The position numbers and the translations under genes are program-made. Source: an uncultured Cellvibrionales bacterium (lineage in GTDB: Bacteria; Pseudomonadota; Gammaproteobacteria; Pseudomonadales; Cellvibrionaceae). From it: DNA of 46,186 nucleotides. The notes below the pieces were generated by a model that was given only the letters and a program-made list of their open reading frames with translations, was not told the origin of the DNA and made no database searches. Location: the NCBI GenBank assembly GCA_913020115.1, contig CAJWBQ010000033.1, positions 1 through 46,186 of the forward strand, read 5' to 3'. Positions 25,503 to 34,344 of this stretch are shown piece by piece (within the stretch, counting starts at the first letter, position 1; every line of letters begins with the position of its first letter).

Positions 25503-26582
25503 ATGAAAATCCTGACCTGTTACTACAAGCCGAAGCCTGGTGGTTTTTGCCGCCGCTATTTCAGATGTATAGAAGCTTTGCTGGCAAGAGGGCACGAGGT
25601 CCACTACCTGTCGCTTGAGGAATTTCCAATCGATCATGATAATTGTATTTACCATCGATTTTATTGGCCCGGAAACAGTGAGAATCTTCTCTTCTGGGCT
25701 CTATGGCACCTTGCCGCACCTATTCAACTGGCTTATTTGACACTTAAATTAAATATCGATCGACCGTTTGCGTTCAATCCGAGCTACGGTTTTCTTCTTC
25801 AATTATCAAAATACCTATCTAATGACAAGAAACTCACGATTTTCTTACACGCGGACCCAATTAAAACGCATATCATCAATGGTAAAAACCGATTCATAAT
25901 TTGGGCCGACAGTTTAGTGGAGGGCTTAGGAGTTTTCAAAAATACGCTCTACTCGGTATCAAAGACACCACTTGCCGCTCTACTGCTTCGGCACAAAATT
26001 TTACTGCCCGCACAAACCGGAATATTGAGAAACAATATAGAGGATGATCTATTTTCAACGCACAAAATATCTCCTTCTGAAAGTATCAATGCTGCGTGCG
26101 TGGGAATAACGGAACCATTAAAAAACCAAATATTTCTGATGGATTTGTGGGAGAAAACCGACCCAAGGGTTATATTGAATATCTATGGGGCAGGCCCCTC
26201 TCTCCCTTTACTTAAGCAAAAAGCACGAGATATAGGCATAGGGGATAGGGTGGTATTTCACGGGTGGACGGATATGACCCATGCATGGTCTGACATTCAC
26301 CTTCTCCTGTCTCCATCGAAGTTAGAAGCTGCTCCAAACGTAATATTAGAGGCACTCGGAACTGAAACCGCTATTTTCGCCAGTCAAATAGGTGCTCACG
26401 AGGAAATGCTACCCCAAAGCTGTATTCTAGCCTTAGATTCCGAGGAATGGATACACGCTATAAATAAATTTGCGATGGCCTCCCCCCAAGATAGGCTGAG
26501 CCTCATAGATCTGTGTGGTGATGTGAAAAAACAATTTTTATTTGATTGGGACCAACGGATATCAGACATTATTACTAAATAG
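25503..26582 (+). CDS. GT4-like glycosyltransferase
   Basis: This 359-residue GT-B protein begins MKILTCYYKPKPGGFCRRYF. The donor half includes GAGPSLPLLKQKARD, VVFHGWTDMTHAWSDIHLLLSPSKLEAAPNVILEAL, with the paired glutamates of the GT4 active site (E-A-A-P-N-V-I-L-E). The N-terminal acceptor domain is divergent, so specificity cannot be called. It lies 66 bases after the previous GT4. The start at 25503 lacks a strong ribosome site, but no better in-frame start is present. Confidence 0.82.
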   Translation: MKILTCYYKPKPGGFCRRYFRCIEALLARGHEVHYLSLEEFPIDHDNCIYHRFYWPGNSENLLFWALWHLAAPIQLAYLTLKLNIDRPFAFNPSYGFLLQLSKYLSNDKKLTIFLHADPIKTHIINGKNRFIIWADSLVEGLGVFKNTLYSVSKTPLAALLLRHKILLPAQTGILRNNIEDDLFSTHKISPSESINAACVGITEPLKNQIFLMDLWEKTDPRVILNIYGAGPSLPLLKQKARDIGIGDRVVFHGWTDMTHAWSDIHLLLSPSKLEAAPNVILEALGTETAIFASQIGAHEEMLPQSCILALDSEEWIHAINKFAMASPQDRLSLIDLCGDVKKQFLFDWDQRISDIITK

Positions 26583-26679
26583 TCTAATGGAATCAGAAAG
26601 CCTTAGTGCGACAACTTTATCGTTAGTCGCAACTTCCTCAATCAAACCACCAACAATCGAATAGATCAGGATGAATACA

Positions 26680-27222
26680 ATGAAACTACTACGAAGATTC
26701 TATCGCGAAGTGTATATCATGATACCGCTCAATCGACTTATTAGAAGGGGACTAGTCGTTGGTGAAAACTTTAACATGCAAAAAGAGGTAATAATTGATC
26801 CTTCTCATGCGTGGCACATAGAAATAGGAAGTAACGTCACTTTATCACCGAGAGTTCACATCCTCGCTCACGACGCCTCCACAAAATCACACCTAAACTA
26901 CACTAGGGTTGGTAAAGTAAAAATTGGCGACCAAGTATTCGTAGGCGCAGGTTCAATTATTCTGCCGGGGGTTACTATTGGCGATAATGTTATAATTGGC
27001 GCGGGAAGTGTCGTATCGCAAGACATAAGCGATGGACAGGTGGCCACAGGGAATCCCGCAAAAATAGTTTGTACGACGAAAGAATTTTTGCAGAGAAAAA
27101 CGCGCGAAATGGAAACCAGCCCTCGCTTCAACGAGCAATATACAATAGAAAAAAATATAAATAATGACATGAAATGTAAAATGAATACCGACATGAAGCA
27201 TAATATTGGCTATGTCATTTGA
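26680..27222 (+). CDS. Hexapeptide-repeat (left-handed beta helix) acyltransferase
   Basis: This 180-residue protein is related to the WcaF/maltose O-acetyltransferase class. The hexapeptide ladder is evident in VGKVKIGDQVFVGAGSII, then LPGVTIGDNVIIGAGSVV, closing with VATGNPAKIV. The His of HILAHDAS is the likely catalytic base. It probably O-acetylates a sugar of the glycan using acetyl-CoA. I chose 26680 because AGGA is spaced eight bases before it; an in-frame ATG at 26671 adds MNT. The Lys/Asn/Met-rich tail after residue 150 looks non-conserved. Last gene of the first plus-strand block. Confidence 0.85.
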   Translation: MKLLRRFYREVYIMIPLNRLIRRGLVVGENFNMQKEVIIDPSHAWHIEIGSNVTLSPRVHILAHDASTKSHLNYTRVGKVKIGDQVFVGAGSIILPGVTIGDNVIIGAGSVVSQDISDGQVATGNPAKIVCTTKEFLQRKTREMETSPRFNEQYTIEKNINNDMKCKMNTDMKHNIGYVI

Positions 27223-27483
27223 CGATCCAATATGTGGAAATAGAAAGCATAACAGCATGCGAAACTCGCACACATCAACCAAAGCCACTATTTCCCTGCG
27301 CTAGGCCAACCTGTATGAGAGAGGGTAAAACATAGCAATGCTATCAAACACACTGATCTCTTCCACAAAGTTCACACAATGCAATTCAGAGACTCCCAAT
27401 TGACACAAACCCTACATATGTGTGAATGCACATCGAGGCTATAATTCAATCAGATTACCTCGACTAAGACAAAACACACAAAC

Positions 27484-28875
27484 CTATTGAACAAGCAGTT
27501 CAAATAAATCTCGATCTTTTTTTCTAGATAGGTGTGAATTGTGCCACAAAATACTAAAATCCCCCCGCCATAACGACCTTTCCTTTAGAACTGACATGAG
27601 ATCATAAGCTTCTTGAGAATAACCAAGCCCCATGTATTTACTGGAAATCACTGACGATTCCATCAGAATCAAAGGTCGTTGTTTTAATGATAAGGCAGAG
27701 CGCGCCGCCCAACTCCACATCGTAAACGTTTTAGATGTGCCGAAACGAAATCCAGAAATATCAGCGAACGAACCAGAACCATCATATTCCAAACCGGCCG
27801 AATTTAATACGTCGGGAGTGAAACTTACGTCCCATCTCAAATAGTGTTGCCTCCCCTCCTTTATACTAATGTCCAACTCAGATTTACGTAAAAGGGCTTG
27901 TAAAATATCTTTCTCCGTACTTATTTGCGCTGAATCATTATAAGAATTGTAACTTCCATGCACGCCAATCTCATGGCCCCTACTGACAATATCTTTCATT
28001 AGTTTAACGATACGACTATCGTTAATGCAATAAAAACCATCGAGATCGCCAGCAGTATTTGCAGAAATAAAATAAAACGTAACTTTCTTTCCTGCTTTTT
28101 CACAAGTTTTCATATACCAATCAAAGGTATCGAAGGGATCGAAGCGATAAATACCGAATTGACTAAAAAAGCCGTTTAAAATTCGCTTGACAGGCTGAAC
28201 AATAAAACCACGCTTAATTACATCTGCTGCTACTCCCGAAAACAATCTGACTAAACCTGAAGCAGCCCCATCGAAAGGGTGATCCACATCACAACTAACC
28301 TTCACAGCTCCTCCTGATGGAAATCGAACCATACCTGGCCATGCTCGTTCCATAAAATGGAACAAAACCTCTACATATTCATCTACTAGCGGCCTATCCA
28401 AGAAGCCACACTTAAAAGCATATGAATACTCACCCAAAAACCTACCATGTTCGTCTCTTAGAGAAGAGGCATACTCCTCATAACGTGATAACATAAAAAA
28501 ACACGTACCGAATATATCCACCCTTAACGAAAGGCCAGTCTCTTCTACGCTTACACCAGGCGTTCCGAATAATACTGGTAAGGAATCGCCGCATAATGAA
28601 ATACCCTCGAAAATCGAATTGACATTCCAAGTCCCATAAGAAATTTCTTCCATTACGGCATAATTAGACGATCGTGCACCAGAAATAAATATATCAGGCA
28701 TACTCAAAATGTATTCACCAGACTCAAGGTGAAACCCCGCTTTGGCTGAGGGTTTTAATGTGAATTTAACGTTAAGGAACTCTCCAAAAATCACGCCGCA
28801 AAGCCACTCCATTTCTGACAAACAATACTCAGGAACGTGAACAATCAAAGCATATTTATTTCCGGTAACGTTCAC
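27484..28875 (-). CDS. Polysaccharide deacetylase-like protein (DUF7033 type N-terminus)
   Basis: This 463-residue protein starts at GTG and is translationally coupled by a GTGA overlap to the sulfotransferase stop. The N-terminal 170 residues are unlike classic deacetylases and resemble the DUF7033 extension. The NodB-like domain starts at CDVDHPFD (D196, D198, H199) and includes RGHEIGVHGSYNS (H301, H306), giving the metal triad, and closes with SILWHNSHLS. It likely removes acetyl from an amino sugar or is a related hydrolase; no signal peptide is visible, so cytoplasmic action on a lipid-linked precursor is inferred. Only the sulfotransferase is in its transcription unit. Confidence 0.82.
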   Translation of the reverse strand: MNVTGNKYALIVHVPEYCLSEMEWLCGVIFGEFLNVKFTLKPSAKAGFHLESGEYILSMPDIFISGARSSNYAVMEEISYGTWNVNSIFEGISLCGDSLPVLFGTPGVSVEETGLSLRVDIFGTCFFMLSRYEEYASSLRDEHGRFLGEYSYAFKCGFLDRPLVDEYVEVLFHFMERAWPGMVRFPSGGAVKVSCDVDHPFDGAASGLVRLFSGVAADVIKRGFIVQPVKRILNGFFSQFGIYRFDPFDTFDWYMKTCEKAGKKVTFYFISANTAGDLDGFYCINDSRIVKLMKDIVSRGHEIGVHGSYNSYNDSAQISTEKDILQALLRKSELDISIKEGRQHYLRWDVSFTPDVLNSAGLEYDGSGSFADISGFRFGTSKTFTMWSWAARSALSLKQRPLILMESSVISSKYMGLGYSQEAYDLMSVLKERSLWRGDFSILWHNSHLSRKKDRDLFELLVQ

Positions 28876-29738
28876 AATTCGAAGCCATATTCAACCGCAA
28901 GTTTAGCTAAGCGTCTAAGATTATTTTTATCCTGCATACACCAATCGATGTACTCGGGGAATTCACCCTTATTTTGCTGATTTACTGCAGTCGAATGCTT
29001 CTTAAGAATCTTCTCTTTGTTTATGTAAGACACCCCCACAAATTCCAAAAGCGACGTCGCAACATCAGGATTCAGAAATAAATCATCAGACCGACAAAAA
29101 AACAACCTATTAGCATCAATAGTCGCTTTAAATCTTTCTATACTTTCATTGATGGTATTCCATTGCCAAGATATTTTTTCCACTCTAGTTAACTCTGACC
29201 ATATATCGCGGATAGGATCGCACAACCTTGGCTCTATATGCCCCGACAATTCAGGAATCATTGTGCTATAATAACCGCGCCGCATTCCACTTCGAACAAA
29301 TTCAGCGGGCGACCTCACTATGTGAACGAATTTCGCATTCGGAAAAATTTGCGCAATAGCCTCAGCATAGAAAGTGATTCTATTATTGGTCTCGACATAA
29401 CGATACCCTGATGCATGCGCCCTATTCATCGCATCCATTCTGGCATGTAAAAAGGCCAACTTAATGGAATCAACATCGGGGGATTCGCGGTATATCAAAT
29501 AGGATTGATGCGCAAGTTCAGGTGATGGAGAATGCTCTACCCATAAGCTAGGATAGGCCTCCAAAATTTCAGTTATGAACTTCGTCCCTGATCTACCCGT
29601 TGACAAGACAAAAATTGGGCTTTCTTTGATAAGATCTGAATAAGCTATGTCTCTTGATATACCGTCCTCGAGAAAACCTAACCCCCTCCATTCAACCCTT
29701 GCAGAGCGATATACTCTTACTATATATCTTTTAAGCAT
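28872..29738 (-). CDS. PAPS-dependent sulfotransferase family protein
   Basis: This 288-residue protein carries the sulfotransferase PAPS-binding loop FVLSTGRSGTKFI (S46-T52 core) and, further on, FVHIVRSPAEFVRSGMRRG, which corresponds to the 3'-phosphate-binding RxPxxxxxS segment. The conserved early histidine-acidic region is less clear. It probably adds sulfate to a glycan hydroxyl or amine in the cytoplasm. The pair with the deacetylase, joined by a four-base overlap, would suit deacetylation followed by N-sulfation, but this is inference. PAPS synthesis genes are not in the window. Confidence 0.85.
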   Translation of the reverse strand: MLKRYIVRVYRSARVEWRGLGFLEDGISRDIAYSDLIKESPIFVLSTGRSGTKFITEILEAYPSLWVEHSPSPELAHQSYLIYRESPDVDSIKLAFLHARMDAMNRAHASGYRYVETNNRITFYAEAIAQIFPNAKFVHIVRSPAEFVRSGMRRGYYSTMIPELSGHIEPRLCDPIRDIWSELTRVEKISWQWNTINESIERFKATIDANRLFFCRSDDLFLNPDVATSLLEFVGVSYINKEKILKKHSTAVNQQNKGEFPEYIDWCMQDKNNLRRLAKLAVEYGFEL

Positions 29739-30401
29739 CGTGAGATTGATAATATTTACGCCTTATTGAGTTTCACTGAATAATATCACCATAACGAATA
29801 CTATTAGCATCCGATAAAAAAACAACACCCAAATTACAATTTACTGGCCACAGAAAGTAGGCTGTTCTCCCACATTATTAAGTTGCGTTAAAACAGCTCC
29901 AAAATACTTCATTACTCGTAATTGAGGTGTCTTTGGGACACTGTAAACCTAGCGCTCGCGAGTAAGAGCCCTAATCATTTAGTGCTTCTGGTGATGCATT
30001 CGAAAACCAACTGTTGAAGGAAGCATCTTTTCCTGCACCCACTAATTTAGGCCCTGAATCAACCATGCCGTCAAAGACGGTTCTTAGTCAGCGCATGCTC
30101 AGCAACACAGGTATATGCTGATTAACAACCGTTCTCGCAAATAACCTCCTCAACTTAATTTAAGACACAAATTACCAGCAGTCGGCCAAGAAAACTACGT
30201 ATATTCGTACTTGGGGCATCAAACAACGCGCGGCATGCTCTAAATTAACTAATGCGCTTATTTAACTAACAAAAAAGGTTATGTAAACTCGACTGAACCA
30301 GATACACTTACCCGCAGGTGTTTTTGTTTCTAACAACCCAACCTATTTAATGTACTATAGTAAGTGCCGCCGCGAATAATGAGCTACATTTTCTTCGCCC
30401 G
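29739..30401. other. 663-bp intergenic gap between divergent glycan blocks; possible gene remnant
   Basis: No gene of normal size is seen. It must hold promoters for both neighbours, but I found no convincing -35/-10 pair. On the minus strand a gene-like frame of 38 codons runs 30087-29971, reading ...FDGMVDSGPKLVGAGK... to a TAG, with no start codon upstream before a stop. The base composition around 29930-30250 is less AT-rich than the flanking genes. It may be a decayed coding fragment from an earlier version of the locus. Confidence 0.35.
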
Positions 30402-31361
30402 ATGACCCCTATAATTGCTACGATTATGAACTCTAACTCCACATTAAATTTATATAGGAAAACTTACTCGTACGTTCATGGCCTCCCTGACACTTCAGAA
30501 ATAACAGGTTTCCTTCAATGTCCAGTTTCCACGCCTTCCTTTCAACACACGATCCCAGAAAGAAGTGGCACGAAGGAGAGCGATCTAGAGAATTGTCTCC
30601 AACGACTACAATCCGAAAGCAATGGTCTAATTAGCAATATTCTCGTTCATGGTTCTGCTGGAGATTACTCCTCCATAGACTTCTCAGATCTAGATGCCAC
30701 GCTGCTTATAGCAGATAATGTGGCTTACTCGCAGTCAGCACTTAAGAGCTTAAAGCTCTACCTCAAAGGAAAAGTATTGCCCTTTTTGTATTCTTATGAC
30801 TGCAATCAGCACCATGGTTTTTTTCTGTTATGGCCAGAGTTATGCAAAGCATATGATGAAGCCATACTTCCTCCAATCGTTTATAGAAATGCCTGGGCTA
30901 TACACAAAGTCGATTTAGAAATCAATTGTACGCATAATAATAGTAAGGGGCGACTAGAGAATATGCTAAAGAGGCTCAGTGAACGCATACAGAACAAACG
31001 ATTTTGGTCTCCCTATACTTTTAAAAACCTAATTAGTCATCTACTTATTATTCCTAGCCTTTATTATACTGAACAAGGATCCTCTACTTTAAAAAAAAAT
31101 TCTTTCCTTATGTTTTGCTCAGAATTTCCTGAATATGAAGTTATTTATAAGTTTGCAAGCAAAGAACGATCGCATTGGAGACAAACCAAGAGTTTTTCAA
31201 CATCCTCTCGTATAAAATTTGGCTACCACTTATTGCAGAACAAACTACCCGATTTGTTGAGCCATCTTAAGCCAAAAATCGTAATCGATGATTTAGATCA
31301 ATCAAAACTTTTATCAAGTATACAATCATTACTTTCAGCATGTAACGCCAATGAAAATTAG
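30402..31361 (+). CDS. Nucleotidyltransferase-fold protein (first of a tandem pair)
   Basis: I do not recognise a named family for this 319-residue protein. Residues 80-102 carry the polymerase-beta-type nucleotidyltransferase signature: ILVHGSAGDYSSIDFSDLDA, with G84-S85 and metal ligands D96 and D98. A third acidic strand may be IHKVDLEINC. The remaining C-terminal half is helical and unannotated. No membrane segment is seen. The start is uncertain: ATG at 30402 or 30426, both without a clear ribosome site. It overlaps the next gene, another protein with the same fold, by 11 bases, and both precede a methyltransferase and a flippase. It may transfer a nucleotidyl or phospho-group to a sugar or lipid acceptor, but the substrate is unknown. 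Confidence 0.72.
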   Translation: MTPIIATIMNSNSTLNLYRKTYSYVHGLPDTSEITGFLQCPVSTPSFQHTIPERSGTKESDLENCLQRLQSESNGLISNILVHGSAGDYSSIDFSDLDATLLIADNVAYSQSALKSLKLYLKGKVLPFLYSYDCNQHHGFFLLWPELCKAYDEAILPPIVYRNAWAIHKVDLEINCTHNNSKGRLENMLKRLSERIQNKRFWSPYTFKNLISHLLIIPSLYYTEQGSSTLKKNSFLMFCSEFPEYEVIYKFASKERSHWRQTKSFSTSSRIKFGYHLLQNKLPDLLSHLKPKIVIDDLDQSKLLSSIQSLLSACNANEN

Positions 31362-32364
31362 TAACTTGCCAGAGCATCGAACCAAACGCCATTATCAAGA
31401 TGTGATAACAGAGAAAGTCTGCTCAATAGAAAAACATCCATGGGTTCTTAGCGTATTTCAAATGGGGAGCGTAGGGTGCCCAGGAATATCAGATATTGAC
31501 CTTATTGTCGTTACTGAAGACGGTGGCTTTAACGGAAGCCAATGCAATGTCAAAACACCCGATGATGACTATTACTTTCTTCATGATGCACTTTGGATTA
31601 GAAAGAGGGATTTAGACAACCTGACTAACATTTTCTGTACCACTAAGATTATGACCCCTACTATCAACGATAACTTCTACACCATTGAGCAATTTGCACT
31701 TACGGACGAGCAAAAACTGATTTATTTGATAGAAATTTGTTTTAACAAATTATTACAGATTTCCCGCGCCTCGAGAAGGACAATCGATGCGCGCGGCCTC
31801 CTAACCAGAGCATCATCAATCATTCATTCGGTTGATCTCGCAATTGAATTGGGGATATCAAACATTCGACAAGCAGAGATTTTTTCAAAAGAAATTCTTC
31901 AGATTCGGCAAGAATGGATGGCATCTAAGGGAATGCTGGAAATTGATTTCATCAAACTTTACAGCTCCTACTCGGCTGTATTAGTTAACTTATTAGATTC
32001 ATGCCTATCTCAAAAATCCTATTTATTTACCGCCAAGCAGAGTTCATCAATTCTCCATCTTTTTAGAAGCCGGAATATTATGATTGGAAGTAAAGTTGAT
32101 TTCGACGAATTCAATGCACAAATAACTATTCCGCCATCATTAATCGCCTATTTTTCGGGCTATGACAACCAAGAGAATACGCATCTTGGGAAGGCGCAAC
32201 AAAGTCGTAAAAAGGCGTTGACAAGCCATCTAATTTATTTGAAGAATAACAATTTAATGTACTCTTTACGGAGCTCTCCTGCAGTCAACTTTGAGACTGT
32301 CAGCCGCTATAAAGAAATCGCAAAAAATTTAGTCAAAAAATACTACCCGCTCAGGAAAAACTAA
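31351..32364 (+). CDS. Nucleotidyltransferase-fold protein (second of a tandem pair)
   Basis: This 337-residue protein carries VFQMGSVGCPGISDIDLIVV at about residues 35-54. This gives the Gly-Ser pair G39-S40 and the metal pair D48/D50 of the nucleotidyltransferase superfamily. The rest is helical and Ser-rich, with no similarity that I can place. The start ATG overlaps the end of the previous gene by 11 bases in another frame, so translation is probably coupled. The two proteins are not close duplicates: beyond the core motif they share little visible sequence. A heterodimer or two successive transfer steps are both possible. The next gene begins two bases after its stop. Confidence 0.7.
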   Translation: MKISNLPEHRTKRHYQDVITEKVCSIEKHPWVLSVFQMGSVGCPGISDIDLIVVTEDGGFNGSQCNVKTPDDDYYFLHDALWIRKRDLDNLTNIFCTTKIMTPTINDNFYTIEQFALTDEQKLIYLIEICFNKLLQISRASRRTIDARGLLTRASSIIHSVDLAIELGISNIRQAEIFSKEILQIRQEWMASKGMLEIDFIKLYSSYSAVLVNLLDSCLSQKSYLFTAKQSSSILHLFRSRNIMIGSKVDFDEFNAQITIPPSLIAYFSGYDNQENTHLGKAQQSRKKALTSHLIYLKNNNLMYSLRSSPAVNFETVSRYKEIAKNLVKKYYPLRKN

Positions 32365-32365
32365 A

Positions 32366-33055
32366 ATGCTAGGTAAAGTACTACGTTTAGCTAAACTAAT
32401 TCGTCGTGACAGTACTCACGAATACATATTTAATGTCCCTATAAAGGTCTCAAGTGGGAAGATTTGTTCAGTCAATGAACGTATTATCGAGCTTCCGATG
32501 ATACAACAGTATTTATCAGATCTTCCACCTGAGAAACGCATTTTGGAGTTCGGCTGCACTCGCAGCTGGTTGTCTTTGGCGATGGCTACAATGGGGCACC
32601 AGGTAATAGGTGTTGACTTACGAGACTACGACGTAAAGCATCCAAATTTTAAATTCTATAAGGGTGAAATACAAAAGCTACAATTAGAACCTGTTGACTG
32701 TATTGTATCTGTCTCGACGCTTGAACATGTCGGAATAGGAGCCTATAAAGAACAGGTTAATGATGCAGCCCTTACTGAGGTTTTAAATAAACTACACCAG
32801 TTACTTATCGATGGAGGATGGTTGCTACTAACTGTACCAGTTGGAATACCCCAACAGGACAATTTCCAACGAGTATTTGCACCTGAGGAATTAAGCTCCC
32901 TACTCAAGAGCCATGGATTCGAAATCGAACAAGCGGAATATTTCACAAGAAGTGATGAATTAACTTGGCTTCGAACAGGTCCGCATAAACTCCAAGAAGG
33001 CAAGTATAGTAGCGGGGTCAGTTCAGTAGCTTGCATCAAATGCATAAGGAACTAA
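32366..33055 (+). CDS. SAM-dependent methyltransferase (class I)
   Basis: This 229-residue protein has motif I at ILEFGCTRSWLSLAMATMGH (E61, G63), where the usual second glycine is changed. It is followed by VIGVDLRDYD (motif II acidic residue for ribose binding), VDCIVSVSTLEHVG (motif IV/post) and a long WLLLTVPVG strand. It probably methylates a sugar hydroxyl or a carboxyl, perhaps capping the glycan chain. The start is two bases after the second nucleotidyltransferase gene, with AGGAAA ten bases upstream. Confidence 0.85.
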   Translation: MLGKVLRLAKLIRRDSTHEYIFNVPIKVSSGKICSVNERIIELPMIQQYLSDLPPEKRILEFGCTRSWLSLAMATMGHQVIGVDLRDYDVKHPNFKFYKGEIQKLQLEPVDCIVSVSTLEHVGIGAYKEQVNDAALTEVLNKLHQLLIDGGWLLLTVPVGIPQQDNFQRVFAPEELSSLLKSHGFEIEQAEYFTRSDELTWLRTGPHKLQEGKYSSGVSSVACIKCIRN

Positions 33056-33110
33056 CGAAATCAAACAATTCGCCAAAAAACCCTTCGTAAAGGAAATTAA
33101 CAGCAGCTTA

Positions 33111-34343
33111 TTGAGGCAAATAGGGGTTACGTTTTCAGGTCTAATCACGTCGCTGGTAATTGCTCGTGAGTGGGGGCCGGAGGGGGTTGGCTGGTTTTTT
33201 ATTTTTCATTTTTTACCCAATATCGCCTTTATTACTTCAGCAGCAGGCTTATCGTCAGCCATTACTTATAGCTTGTCTTCAAAAAGCAATGGCCATGAAG
33301 AACTAATATCTTGGGCATTGGTAAGAATGCCCTTAGTCTTACTTATGCAAGTGGTCTTTATTTCGGTCTACATTCTAAAATTTTCAGACCTAAATATTAG
33401 TAATTTTAAAATCATTGCGGGCATGATGACATTACTAGCCGCGGCTAACACCATCAAAGAGTTTACACTCGCGATTCTACAATCAAAGAAAGACATTATT
33501 CGCTACAACAAGTGTCTAGCGATTGAATCTTTATCAGTGCTCACTCTACTAGCCATTTTTACTGCGCTAGGTTTACCGATGTTAAGCAGCATATTCAGCA
33601 GCCTCATATTTGGCTCGGCTTTGGGGTTTCTTCCACCCACAATACGTATATTTAAAAGTATTTATTGGCCAAGGGGAGCAAAAAAGAGCCAGTGGGATAC
33701 CATAAACTTTGCGCTTAAAAGTTATCCCAGCTCCTTACTAGCCTTTCTTAACAATCGATTCAGCATAATATTCATCACTGTGTTTTTTAGCATCGAAGCC
33801 TTAGGTGTCTTTTCAATTGCACTCATGCTTTCCGAAAAACTCCTCACCCTTGCCCGAATAGTCAGCATCTCGATTTTTCCCAGAATTGCGGAGAAATCGT
33901 CGAGCGCTAGCATCCACACACCAATGGTAGCTGGCGTAGTTTTCTGGACCACTGGAATGGCAACCGCATCACTTTTCGCAATAACCAACCCGCTTATAAT
34001 GTACATATATGGTGAAAGTTTTGACGGGGCCATAAATTTTGTATATCTGCTAGCTTCAGTCATGCCGTTCTTCGCAGTTAGTCGAATTATCGCGCAAGAT
34101 TTTGCAGGAAGAGGAAGACCTGAACTCAACGCGATAACAAGCGCTTTAGCGTTAACAACCAACATCATATTGTGCTTTTTCCTATATGATGACTTTGGGC
34201 TTCTGGCCGTTGTTATTGCTTTCGCATGTTCAATGCTCACCAACACCGTATTAAAAATTATTATTTGGTGTCGGTTAAACAAGCAGCCTGCCACAAACCT
34301 TTTCCTACTAAATATGGGCACTATTAGGAGTTACTTTACGTAA
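33111..34343 (+). CDS. Wzx-type polysaccharide flippase (MOP superfamily)
   Basis: This polytopic membrane protein, about 410 residues, has roughly 12 hydrophobic helices. It opens LLRQIGVTFSGLITSLVIAREWGPEGVG, the usual beginning of Wzx/O-antigen translocases, which move undecaprenyl-diphosphate glycans to the periplasm. The only standard start codon is TTG at 33111, but the ribosome-site-like AAGGA (33046-33050) and natural frame begin 51 bases earlier at ATC (33060), reading I-K-Q-F-A-K-K-P-F-V-K-E-I-N-S-S-L before TTG. The true start is thus unclear: rare ATC, a mutated ATG, or TTG. The methyltransferase stop overlaps this upstream frame. Confidence 0.85.
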   Translation: MRQIGVTFSGLITSLVIAREWGPEGVGWFFIFHFLPNIAFITSAAGLSSAITYSLSSKSNGHEELISWALVRMPLVLLMQVVFISVYILKFSDLNISNFKIIAGMMTLLAAANTIKEFTLAILQSKKDIIRYNKCLAIESLSVLTLLAIFTALGLPMLSSIFSSLIFGSALGFLPPTIRIFKSIYWPRGAKKSQWDTINFALKSYPSSLLAFLNNRFSIIFITVFFSIEALGVFSIALMLSEKLLTLARIVSISIFPRIAEKSSSASIHTPMVAGVVFWTTGMATASLFAITNPLIMYIYGESFDGAINFVYLLASVMPFFAVSRIIAQDFAGRGRPELNAITSALALTTNIILCFFLYDDFGLLAVVIAFACSMLTNTVLKIIIWCRLNKQPATNLFLLNMGTIRSYFT

Positions 34344-34344
34344 T

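Noticed and set aside
27223..27483. Terminator or RNA between the convergent acyltransferase and deacetylase genes
   Set aside because: Only short stems (for example CGAGG...CCTCG) without a T-run were found; nothing supports a specific call.
30402..32364. A toxin-antitoxin pair of the MNT/HEPN type
   Set aside because: Both proteins carry the nucleotidyltransferase core, neither shows the HEPN R-x4-6-H motif, and they are much longer and lie within a glycan operon.
33722..34321. A 199-residue minus-strand frame opposite the flippase
   Set aside because: The plus-strand frame has Wzx features and operon spacing; the antisense frame has no start context or recognisable motifs.
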